Shown here piece after piece: positions 1 to 7,292 of a stretch of 11,672 bases of DNA. The translations under genes were made by a program, and so were the position numbers. Source of the DNA: Oscillospiraceae bacterium (GTDB lineage: Bacteria; Bacillota_A; Clostridia; Oscillospirales; Oscillospiraceae); assembly GCA_017627975.1 (NCBI GenBank), contig JAGAFT010000186.1, positions 1 through 11,672 on the forward strand, in the 5' to 3' direction. Below the pieces are notes generated by a model, which saw only the letters and a list, made by a program, of their open reading frames with translations, searched no databases and was not told the DNA's origin. Every line of letters begins with the position of its first letter. Positions within the stretch are counted from its first letter, which is position 1.

Positions 1-849
<849 letters not shown>

Positions 850-858
850 TCAGTAATA

Positions 859-864
859 CCTCCT
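859..864 (-). promoter_or_regulatory. Ribosome binding site of eno
   Basis: Minus strand AGGAGG, 12 bases before the eno ATG. The spacing is slightly long, but this is the only strong Shine-Dalgarno nearby and it fixes the start. Confidence 0.8.
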
Positions 865-880
865 GTAATTTGGTGCATAG

Positions 881-886
881 ATTATA
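881..886 (-). promoter_or_regulatory. Putative -10 element of the eno promoter
   Basis: Minus strand TATAAT (within GGGTTATAATCTATG), a perfect -10 consensus about 35 bases before the start codon. The -35 position 17 bases upstream reads TTTCTT and is weak. The surrounding intergenic DNA is much more AT-rich than the genes. Confidence 0.5.
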
Positions 887-1000
887 ACCCAAAGCGGTAT
901 AAAAAGAAAGACAAAAGCATGAACTGTCAGCGAATTTGTCAAAAATGACGAATCTTTGGCAAAAAATATGAAAACACGGCTTCTCTCTTGTGCAGGAAGA

Positions 1001-1029
1001 TTGCGCAGAGCGAAAAAGTGTGGTATGAT
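1001..1029 (+). promoter_or_regulatory. Sigma-A type promoter of the RNase-EIIC operon
   Basis: TTGCGC at 1001-1006, a 17-base spacer, and TATGAT at 1024-1029. This predicts initiation near 1036 and a short leader before the ribosome binding site AGGAAAGG at 1054-1061. It is the best promoter in the eno/RNase divergent gap. Confidence 0.7.
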
Positions 1030-1071
1030 GCGCGTTGAACTCTTCGTTTCTACAGGAAAGGCAGATAAAAC

Positions 1072-1659
1072 ATGAACAAACTTCGCCGCTTTTTACCGAT
1101 TGTTCTTTTGATCCTTGTTCTGGCATTTTATCTCTATCCGTCCGGAGACAGCGCCGTCACACCGTCTGCCCCTTCGGTTGCAGCTTCCACGGAAGCACAG
1201 AATCTCGCCGTCTCTTCCCCGAAGGCCTCCGCGAAGCCCGATTCCGCATCGGCAAAGCCGAAAGCAGATGCGCAAAAGCCTTCCGCGAACTCCGCTTCCG
1301 ACACGGAAGAGGAAGAGCTTCTTCCGGAGGACGGGAGCTATACCACCAAGGAAGACGTGGCGCTGTATCTGCATCAGTACGGGCACCTTCCCTCCAACTT
1401 CATCACCAAGAAGGAAGCGCGGAAGGCCGGCTGGCCCGGCGGCAGCCTGGAAGAGTACTTTCCCGGCATGTGTATCGGCGGCGATTACTTCGGCAATTAT
1501 GACGGGAAACTCCCCAAGGCCAAAGGCCGCACCTGGACCGAATGCGACATCAACACCCTGGGCAAGCGGTCCCGCGGCGCGAAGCGCATCATTTTCTCCA
1601 ACGACGGCCTGATCTACTATACCGACGACCATTACGAGAGCTTTACCCAGTTGTATTAA
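1072..1659 (+). CDS. Barnase-family guanyl-preferring ribonuclease, exported and probably membrane-tethered
   Basis: A 195-aa protein in three parts. Residues 1-24 form a positively charged start plus a hydrophobic segment (7-21), either a signal peptide or an uncleaved anchor; no convincing signal peptidase site or lipobox is visible. Residues 25-88 are a low-complexity Ala/Ser/Pro/Lys linker ending in an acidic stretch. Residues 89-195 align end to end with Bacillus barnase (110 aa): ITKKEA, SIGGD-like CIGGD, GKLPKAKGRTW, ECDIN and DHYESFTQLY. By alignment the catalytic set is intact: Lys113 (barnase Lys27), Glu157 (Glu73, general base), Arg168 (Arg83), Arg172 (Arg87) and His187 (His102, general acid). 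It should therefore cleave RNA after guanosine outside the cytoplasm. No barstar-type inhibitor gene is in the window. The EIIC gene follows after 12 bases, so the two are probably co-transcribed. The only cysteines are Cys134 and Cys158. Function as an RNase is well supported; the physiological target (nutrition, competition) is unknown. Confidence 0.92.
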   Translation: MNKLRRFLPIVLLILVLAFYLYPSGDSAVTPSAPSVAASTEAQNLAVSSPKASAKPDSASAKPKADAQKPSANSASDTEEEELLPEDGSYTTKEDVALYLHQYGHLPSNFITKKEARKAGWPGGSLEEYFPGMCIGGDYFGNYDGKLPKAKGRTWTECDINTLGKRSRGAKRIIFSNDGLIYYTDDHYESFTQLY

Positions 1660-1661
1660 AC

Positions 1662-1667
1662 GGAGAA
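1662..1667 (+). promoter_or_regulatory. Ribosome binding site of the EIIC gene
   Basis: GGAGAA in the 12-base gap after the RNase stop codon, six bases (counting from GGAG) before ATG at 1672. It supports translation from a shared mRNA. Confidence 0.6.
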
Positions 1668-1671
1668 CATC

Positions 1672-2745
1672 ATGAATCGCTTTCAAGCATTTCTGAAGCG
1701 GAAAAACATTGTCTTTTCCGGAAAACGTTACGGCATTGACGCCCTCGGGGCCATGGCGCAGGGCCTGTTCTGCTCCCTGCTCATCGGGACGATCATCCGC
1801 ACCCTGGGCAGTCAGCTGAAGATTCCGTTTCTGGTGGATATCGGCACCTACGCCATGGCGGTTTCCGGCCCGGCCATGGCGGTGGCCATCGGCTATGCCC
1901 TGCAGGCGCCCCCGATGGTTCTGTTCTCCCTCGCGGCGGTGGGCTGGGCCTCCAATGCCGAAGGCGGAGCCGGCGGCCCGCTGGCTGTCCTCATCATCGC
2001 CATCATCGCCGCAGAATTCGGCAAGGCCGTCAGCAAGGAGACCAAAATCGACCTGCTCGTAACGCCGGCCGTCACCATCATCGTCGGTGTTGCGCTGGCC
2101 AAGCTCATTGCGCCGCCCATCGGCAAGGCCGCTTCCGCCTTTGGCATCGTCATTGACAACGCGACCCGGCTCCAGCCTTTCTGGATGGGCATCGCGGTCT
2201 CGGTCCTGGTCGGCATCGCGCTGACGCTCCCGATCTCGTCCGCGGCCATCTGCTCCGTCCTGCAGCTCACCGGGCTTGCCGGCGGCGCCGCGGTGGCGGG
2301 CTGCTGCGCCCAGATGGTGGGCTTTGCCGTGATGAGCTTCCGGGAAAACCGCTGGGGCGGACTGGTCTCGCAGGGGCTCGGCACCTCCATGCTTCAGATG
2401 CCGAACATCATCCGCAATCCCCGCATCTGGATCCCGCCCATCGCGGCCTCGGCCATCACCGGCCCCATCGCCACCTGCCTCTTCCGGCTGGAAATGAACG
2501 GAGCCCCGATCAACTCCGGCATGGGCACCTGCGGTCTCTGCGGCCAGATCGGCATCTGGACCGGCTGGGTTGAGCCCAGCGCGGAAGCCGCCGCCAAGGG
2601 TGCGGTCGCCATCAGTCCTTCCGGCTTTGACTGGCTCGGCCTTGTGCTTATCTGCTTTGTGCTGCCGGCCGTGCTCTGCCCGCTTTTCAACACCGTCTGC
2701 CGGAAGCTCGGCTGGGTGAAAGACGGCGATCTCAAGCTGAGCTGA
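1672..2745 (+). CDS. Orphan PTS EIIC_2-family membrane protein, PfoR-like
   Basis: A 357-aa polytopic membrane protein, nearly all hydrophobic after a short basic N-terminus, with about 8-10 predicted transmembrane segments. It matches the PTS_EIIC_2 family: NAEGGAGGPLAV then AAEFGKAVSKETKIDLLVTP (about residues 97-141), the TSMLQMPNIIRNPRIWIPP segment (about 238-256), and GMGTCGLCGQIG (about 283-294). Family members usually read GMGTSGLVGQ here; the two cysteines are a local change. The family includes Clostridium perfringens PfoR, named as a regulator of perfringolysin O, and many unlinked EIIC-like proteins. No EIIA or EIIB gene is nearby, so sugar phosphorylation cannot be assumed. It follows the RNase gene by 12 bases and ends before a strong terminator. 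Family call is firm; substrate and role are unknown. The PfoR comparison is from family knowledge, not a direct match. Confidence 0.85.
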   Translation: MNRFQAFLKRKNIVFSGKRYGIDALGAMAQGLFCSLLIGTIIRTLGSQLKIPFLVDIGTYAMAVSGPAMAVAIGYALQAPPMVLFSLAAVGWASNAEGGAGGPLAVLIIAIIAAEFGKAVSKETKIDLLVTPAVTIIVGVALAKLIAPPIGKAASAFGIVIDNATRLQPFWMGIAVSVLVGIALTLPISSAAICSVLQLTGLAGGAAVAGCCAQMVGFAVMSFRENRWGGLVSQGLGTSMLQMPNIIRNPRIWIPPIAASAITGPIATCLFRLEMNGAPINSGMGTCGLCGQIGIWTGWVEPSAEAAAKGAVAISPSGFDWLGLVLICFVLPAVLCPLFNTVCRKLGWVKDGDLKLS

Positions 2746-2825
2746 ACGCATCCCCCTGTCTGCGGCCTTTACGCTCCGCCGCAGCGTCAGCTCGCTCCCT
2801 GACCCAAATCAATTCCGGATATCAA

Positions 2826-2872
2826 AACCGGCATCGCAGAAAACGCTTCTCTGCGGTGCCGGTTCGGTTTTT
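2826..2872 (+). terminator. Strong intrinsic, probably bidirectional terminator
   Basis: A 15-bp stem with one G-U pair: arms 2826-2840 and 2850-2864, with a 9-base loop, then CGG and five Ts (2868-2872). Four As (2824-2827) at the other foot give a short U run on the minus strand, so it may also stop transcripts of the convergent LRR operon. The last two Ts are part of the TAA stop codon (minus strand 2873-2871) of the 338-aa LRR gene. Confidence 0.85.
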
Positions 2873-3887
2873 ATTTGATTTCCCAGGATACGTAGCGATA
2901 GAGCGGGTCATTTGATTTTGTGCTGTAGTTTAAAGAATCATATTCCATCTGATCCCGCAGCAGGGCATAGCGCGGGGCGTACCCTTTCCGCTCCTCCGAG
3001 TAGTAGGGCTGCTTTTGATACCACTCCAGCTTTTCCCCGGTGAGATTCGCCGCTCTTCTCCACGCGCCCTCAGAGCTCTCCCAGTACTCGTTTTCCACCT
3101 CACAGTCGGGGTGCAGCGCGCGGTAGTGATCCACCTGCTCCTGCGGCACCGGACACGAAATGAACGGGCCAAGGAAGAAGCGCTCCAGCTCCAGGTCATA
3201 GATCGGCGAGATATCCTTCAGGAGGGGGCAGTGTCCCACGTTCAGATGCTTGAGGTTCCTGAGCCCGGCAAGCGGCGTGAGGTCGTCCGTGTGGGAATAA
3301 AAGAGCTCCAGATACTCAAGCTTTTCACAGTCCGCCAGCGGGCTCAGATCACCCAGGGGGTTCATCGCGATGATCAGCACCTCGAGGTCCGGCAGATACC
3401 GTACAAAAGAGAGGTCCGTGATATCCTCGTTGTGGCCGATGTCCAGGAACTTCAGTTTTGTAAAATACTTGAATTTCTCCAGATCGCGGTTTGTCACATT
3501 GCCGCCGATCGAAGGGCTGGAGGCAAGGATCCGGGTCGCGTCGGTGCGGGCGGTATACTGCAGGCCGAAGTTGATGCGCCAGACGACCTCGGTCTCCGGG
3601 AGCGCGTCCCGGATCTTCTCCATGTCCTCGTTCTGCACGCCGCAGCTGTCCATCACCAGGCGCTTCAGGTTCGGCATGCGCTTCGCGGTTTTCAGCACCT
3701 CCTGCCAGCCGTCTCCGATCCTGATATAGCTGAGGTCGAGTTCCTCGTCCTCGAGGCTGAAGTCCACGCCGCAGAGGCTGAGCGTCTCCGTCTTTCCGCC
3801 GGAGGGTGTCTGCTTTGCCGCGCCGCAGCCCATCAGGACCAGCCCCAGGACCAGAAACAGCAGCAGGATCTTTTCTCTTCTCTTCAT
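2871..3887 (-). CDS. Leucine-rich-repeat lipoprotein, short paralog
   Basis: A 338-aa exported lipoprotein. The signal peptide MKRREKILLLFLVLGLVLMGC carries the lipobox LMGC, with Cys21 as the lipidated residue. Residues 49-118 form one repeat-like unit shared with the N-terminal array of the neighbouring gene. Residues 136-240 hold four to five leucine-rich repeats of about 22-23 residues (pattern Lxx-LexLxhxxN-xhxDLSP), recalling internalin-type LRRs. A conserved C-terminal region (about 245-338) has WESSEGAWRRAA, KQPYYSEER and YAPRYALLRDQ. Residues 45-335 align without gaps to 251-541 of the upstream gene at roughly 78% identity counted by hand, so it is a tandem duplicate lacking the N-terminal array but with its own signal peptide. 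It starts 18 bases after the upstream stop, with GGGAGAAAAGGG before ATG. LRRs usually bind proteins or glycans; the ligand is unknown. Confidence 0.85.
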   Translation of the reverse strand: MKRREKILLLFLVLGLVLMGCGAAKQTPSGGKTETLSLCGVDFSLEDEELDLSYIRIGDGWQEVLKTAKRMPNLKRLVMDSCGVQNEDMEKIRDALPETEVVWRINFGLQYTARTDATRILASSPSIGGNVTNRDLEKFKYFTKLKFLDIGHNEDITDLSFVRYLPDLEVLIIAMNPLGDLSPLADCEKLEYLELFYSHTDDLTPLAGLRNLKHLNVGHCPLLKDISPIYDLELERFFLGPFISCPVPQEQVDHYRALHPDCEVENEYWESSEGAWRRAANLTGEKLEWYQKQPYYSEERKGYAPRYALLRDQMEYDSLNYSTKSNDPLYRYVSWEIK

Positions 3888-3905
3888 ACCCTTTTCTCCC
3901 GTTTC

Positions 3906-5531
3906 TTACCAGCCGACATACTGCCAGGTCGGGTCGTTCCATTTCGTGCTGTACAGCAGGCCATCATAGCCCAGCTGGTCCCGCAGCAGGGCATAGCGCG
4001 GCGCATAATTCTGCCGCTCTTCGGAGTAATAGGGCTGCTTCTTGTACCATTCCAGCTCTTTCCCTTCCAGGAAGGCCGCCCGACGCCAGGCGCCCTCCGA
4101 GCTTTCCCAGCTTTCGTTGTCCACTTCACAGTCGGGATGCAGCTCGCGGTAGCGGTCCACCTGCTCCGGCGGCACCGGGCAGGAGGCAAAGGTGCCGAGG
4201 TAAAAGCGTTCCAGCTCCAGGTCATAGATCGGCGAGATGTCGGTCAGCTTCGGGCAGTGTCCCACGTTCAGATGCTTCAGGTTCTTGAGTCCGGCCAGAG
4301 GACTCAGGTCGTCTGTCATGGAATAGAACAGCTCCAGATACTCAAGCTTCGGGCAGTCCGCCAGCGGGCTCAGATCTCCCAGCGGGTTCATCGCGACGAT
4401 CAGAACCTCGAGGTCCGGCATGTACCGGGCAAACGACAGGTCCGTGATCAGCTCGTTGTGACCGATGTCCAGGTATTTCATCTTCGTAAAATACTTGAAC
4501 ACTTCGACATCCCGATCGCCCAGCGCCCCGCCCACCGACGGGCTGGAGGCGAGGATTCGGGTCTCGTTGGTCCGGGCGGTATACGCGCCGCCGAAGTTGA
4601 TGCGCCAGACGACCTCGGTGTCCGGAAGCGCGTCCCGGATCTTCGCCATATCTTCGTTCCCGACGGCGCAGGTGTCCATCAGCAGGGTCTTCAGATTCGG
4701 CATGCATTCCGCGACCTCCAGCACCTCGGGCCAGCCGTCGGCGATATAGCGATAGCTGAGGTCGATCTCCTCATCCTCCAGGGTGAGCGGTATGTCGTAG
4801 AGCGTGAAGCGGTAATGGATCTTTGCCTCCGGAGCCGCCTCTTCCAGCGCACGGATCAGCTTCCAGTCCGGTGCGTTCTTTTCCTCGTCGCTGCCGAGTT
4901 CGATGGTTTTCAGCTTCCTAAGGCAGGAAATGACGTCCAGATCCGCCCGGATTTTACTCTCCGGGACATTGGTCAGGTCCAGCTTTGTCTCGTCCAGGAT
5001 GCTGTCCTTCCCGAGAAGCCGGCAGTGATAGTCAAATTCCAGGTCCGGCCGGGTTTCCCGGAATTTCAGTGCGCCCGCCGGTGACAGCCCGTCCTCGTCG
5101 CTGCCGAGATTCACCGACTTCAGCTGCGGCAGGTAGGCCAGATTTTCCAGCGCTTCCTCCAGATCCGCATCCTTCAGCCCGGTCAGATCCAGCTCATGGG
5201 TGTCATTCTCCGCAGCCGTCCCGTTCGGGAAGGCAACCGTATACGCGACCTCGACCAGAGGATGCCGCTCGGCCCAGTCGGCGAGCTCGGCATAGCAGCT
5301 GCTCCCCGAAAAGTCCGCGGAGCCAAGCCGCTCGAAGCCGTCCAGCTTTTCAAGATCCTCCGGGGTAACCACGGCCGTAATGCTCTGCAGATTGTCCTTG
5401 ACCGTCCCGCTGGAGAGCTCCACCTTCGCTGCACAGCCGCACAGCAGGAGCGCAGCCGCCGTACCGAGAAGCAAAAGAAGCCTCCCCGGCCTGCGCCTCG
5501 CGCGGTTTTCCCTTCTTTCAGGCCCTGTCAT
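3906..5531 (-). CDS. Leucine-rich-repeat lipoprotein, long paralog with ~70-residue N-terminal repeats
   Basis: A 541-aa exported lipoprotein. A long basic N-terminus (residues 1-17) and hydrophobic segment end in LLCGC, with Cys33 the likely lipidated residue. Residues about 51-324 hold an array of roughly 70-residue units: a partial unit (about 51-111), then 113-182, 183-254 and 255-324. Each begins xLDLT/xIDLS, has a helix-like stretch, then LKSVNLGSDE, LKTIELGSDE or LKTLLMDTC, then a helix ending in P and a strand such as KIHYRF or EVVWRINF. Residues 342-446 carry about five canonical 22-23-residue LRRs, and 447-541 the conserved C-terminal region also found in the next gene. ATG at 5531 overlaps the end of the glycosyltransferase gene by 14 bases, with AAAGGA just upstream, so translation is probably coupled. 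It is likely surface-exposed and ligand-binding; I do not recognise a named homolog. Confidence 0.85.
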   Translation of the reverse strand: MTGPERRENRARRRPGRLLLLLGTAAALLLCGCAAKVELSSGTVKDNLQSITAVVTPEDLEKLDGFERLGSADFSGSSCYAELADWAERHPLVEVAYTVAFPNGTAAENDTHELDLTGLKDADLEEALENLAYLPQLKSVNLGSDEDGLSPAGALKFRETRPDLEFDYHCRLLGKDSILDETKLDLTNVPESKIRADLDVISCLRKLKTIELGSDEEKNAPDWKLIRALEEAAPEAKIHYRFTLYDIPLTLEDEEIDLSYRYIADGWPEVLEVAECMPNLKTLLMDTCAVGNEDMAKIRDALPDTEVVWRINFGGAYTARTNETRILASSPSVGGALGDRDVEVFKYFTKMKYLDIGHNELITDLSFARYMPDLEVLIVAMNPLGDLSPLADCPKLEYLELFYSMTDDLSPLAGLKNLKHLNVGHCPKLTDISPIYDLELERFYLGTFASCPVPPEQVDRYRELHPDCEVDNESWESSEGAWRRAAFLEGKELEWYKKQPYYSEERQNYAPRYALLRDQLGYDGLLYSTKWNDPTWQYVGW

Positions 5532-7125
5532 TTCTGTCCTTTCCCATCCGGACGACCATCACGCCGTCCACAAGCTGCATGCATCCCTCCGCCGGATAGG
5601 TCGGAAGTTCCGCCACGCGGGGATCCTCCTGCATTCGGTTCCACAGCTCCCAGTCCGCCATGACGGCGGGATTGTTCAGCAGATAGCGGAAATATGCCGC
5701 ATAGATGTTATAGTTGTACGAGGCTGTGGATTTGACGATCGGCGAGGCCGTCTCACAGCCGGTGATGTCATAATAGGCTTCAAAGCCCGGAAGCTTCTCC
5801 TGAAGCTGATCGCTTACCCCCGCGAAAACCAGCGGTGTTTCACCGGGCACATAGTCCTCCCGCTCTTCCAGGCGCATCAGCACCCTTGTCAACAGTGACC
5901 GGGTTCCCTCCTGTTCCAGCTGCTTCTTGGTATAGACGACGTTCGCCGTCTGAATGTTCGCACAGAGCAGGAGCAGCACAAGGAGCGCCCCGATCCACCG
6001 GGTCACGCCGGACGTCCGATCCGCTTTCTTCCGCGTTCCCACAAAGCAGGGAAGCAGGCAAAGGACGTAAAGCAGCCAGAAGGAATACTTCATCAGGTCG
6101 TGCGCTTCCCCGGAAAAACTCAGCTGGGCCGTGTTCATTCCCACAGGCTGCAAAACGACAAGCAGGCAGAGCAGGAGCTTTTCCTTTCCGCCGGTCTCGC
6201 CCTTCCACAGCCATGTAAACAGGCCCCACAGGCCGAGAGCGGCCAGCAGGATGTTGAGCACCAGCACGGTCGTTTCGATGTGCGCATGCGCCGGATTCCA
6301 GAACGCCCAAGCCCAGGTCTGATACACCCGCCCGATTCTTCCGAAGATCGAGCGTGAGGCTTCCTGTTCCACACTGTTGTAGCTGTCCATGGCGAGGTTG
6401 ATGCCCTTGAGCGAGCACATGAGCCGGACGCCAAGCCAGTAGAGCAGCGCACCGCAGCCCAGCATCGCGATTGCCCGGAGCCCTTTCCGGAAGACCGCGG
6501 CGGAGGATTCCCCCCGCAGCAGCGCGGCGATGCACGAAAGCATGGCAAGCGTCACCGGGACCGAGACCATGCTCTGATATGTCCCCATACAGCAGGCGGT
6601 GAGCAGCGCGCCGAGCAAAGCCCCCGGCCAACCGTAACGGTCCCAGAGAAACACCGCGCACACGCCCAGCAGAACCGCGAAAAGGTCCGCGTCCATCTCG
6701 TAGAGGTAGGTTGCCGTCATGGCGACGGTCGTGATGTTGACCGTGAGGATCCCCGCAAGGAGCACGGGAAAAACGCTCTCCTTCACGCGAAAGAGCTTTG
6801 CCGTGAGGAAGCAGCCAAGGCTCAGCCACAGAAGGCTCAGCAGGCCAAGCTGCCAGGGCGCCGCGATCACACCGCGGAAAATCCGCCGATAGAGCACAAT
6901 CCCGGGCCGGCCCAGCTGCATCTTCCAGTAGGTTTCCAGGGGATCCGCCACCAGGGCGTTGAGCATGTCGTGCGAGAAGCTCGCGTGCAGGAAGCCGTAG
7001 GCGTGCGCCGCAAGCCCGAAGCCGAAGACCGCGGCAAAGCAGAGCAGAAGGAGCCTGCGCTCCTCCGCCGCAGAGGCCCCTTCCCGCCAGGGCTCGGATA
7101 TTCTGTTTTTCCAGGATTCGGCCAT
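5518..7125 (-). CDS. GtrII-like polytopic membrane glucosyltransferase (Glucos_trans_II family, probable)
   Basis: A 535-aa integral membrane protein with about 10-11 hydrophobic segments between residues 24 and 393, then an extracytoplasmic soluble tail (394-535). The N-terminal layout fits GtrII-type enzymes: a first membrane helix, an acidic SHDMLNA loop with Asp53, then KMQLGRPGIVLYRRI (68-82). A second acidic motif, YEMDAD, lies at 141-146 between helices. The tail ends with YPAEGCMQLVDGVMVVRM, which resembles the family C-terminus. Such enzymes move glucose from a polyprenyl-phosphate carrier onto surface polymers outside the membrane. It is first in an operon with two LRR lipoproteins, so the acceptor may be a surface glycan or the lipoproteins; that is inference. 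The start at 7125 has GAGGCGA upstream and a clear promoter. Alternative: another GT-C fold enzyme. Confidence 0.65.
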   Translation of the reverse strand: MAESWKNRISEPWREGASAAEERRLLLLCFAAVFGFGLAAHAYGFLHASFSHDMLNALVADPLETYWKMQLGRPGIVLYRRIFRGVIAAPWQLGLLSLLWLSLGCFLTAKLFRVKESVFPVLLAGILTVNITTVAMTATYLYEMDADLFAVLLGVCAVFLWDRYGWPGALLGALLTACCMGTYQSMVSVPVTLAMLSCIAALLRGESSAAVFRKGLRAIAMLGCGALLYWLGVRLMCSLKGINLAMDSYNSVEQEASRSIFGRIGRVYQTWAWAFWNPAHAHIETTVLVLNILLAALGLWGLFTWLWKGETGGKEKLLLCLLVVLQPVGMNTAQLSFSGEAHDLMKYSFWLLYVLCLLPCFVGTRKKADRTSGVTRWIGALLVLLLLCANIQTANVVYTKKQLEQEGTRSLLTRVLMRLEEREDYVPGETPLVFAGVSDQLQEKLPGFEAYYDITGCETASPIVKSTASYNYNIYAAYFRYLLNNPAVMADWELWNRMQEDPRVAELPTYPAEGCMQLVDGVMVVRMGKDRNDRA

Positions 7126-7176
7126 CTCGTCGCCTCACAGATTCAGGCAGAGTTCACTCCGCCGTTTACACGGTTC

Positions 7177-7205
7177 ATACTACCACACCTGAGAAGAAAA
7201 CACAA
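7177..7205 (-). promoter_or_regulatory. Promoter of the glycosyltransferase-LRR operon
   Basis: Minus strand TTGTGT (7205-7200), 17-base spacer, TAGTAT (7182-7177) preceded by TGG, giving an extended -10. Predicted start near 7170, about 45 bases before the ATG at 7125. A directly repeated TGAGAAGAAAA (plus strand 7190-7200 and 7208-7218) flanks and touches the -35 region. Confidence 0.65.
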
Positions 7206-7214
7206 GTTGAGAAG

Positions 7215-7270
7215 AAAAGCATCCTCAGCATGAGGTCCCCGATTCAGGGATCCGCTCTGAGAATGCTTTT
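7215..7270 (-). terminator. Terminator-like hairpin after the TRAP permease gene
   Basis: On the minus strand AAAAGCATTCTCAG (7270-7257) pairs with CTGAGGATGCTTTT (7228-7215), 14 bp with one G-U pair. The loop between them can form a smaller imperfect stem. The A/T feet give the usual terminator shape in both directions, though the U run is only four before a C. It lies between the permease stop (7293) and the promoter of the next operon, so it separates the two units. Confidence 0.6.
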
Positions 7271-7292
7271 GTCTGTAATGTTTGATGATTTC

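Noticed and set aside
1072..2745. Toxin-immunity or CDI-type system reading of the RNase locus
   Set aside because: No secretion-delivery domain, polymorphic-toxin leader or inhibitor gene is visible, and the EIIC protein resembles no known immunity family; kept only as a hypothesis in the findings.
1093..2751. 552-codon open frame on the minus strand opposite the RNase and EIIC genes
   Set aside because: Low-complexity Arg/Gly/Asp/His-rich product typical of antisense reading of GC-rich codons; no ribosome binding site, and the plus-strand genes have firm family matches.
2746..2825. GC-rich small hairpins (for example TGCGGC 2761-2766 with GCCGCA 2778-2783) and a CCGCAGCGTC string seen again near 11438
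   Set aside because: Stems are only 5-6 bp and the shared string is 10 bases; too short to call a repeat element or terminator.
3015..5084. 689-codon plus-strand open frame across both LRR genes
   Set aside because: Antisense shadow; its internal repetition mirrors the duplicated LRR genes. No promoter or ribosome binding site was seen and the composition is unlike a folded protein.
5840..7138. 432-codon minus-strand frame overlapping the glycosyltransferase gene
   Set aside because: Out-of-frame reading of a gene with clear membrane topology; Arg/Ala/Gly-rich with no hydrophobic pattern.
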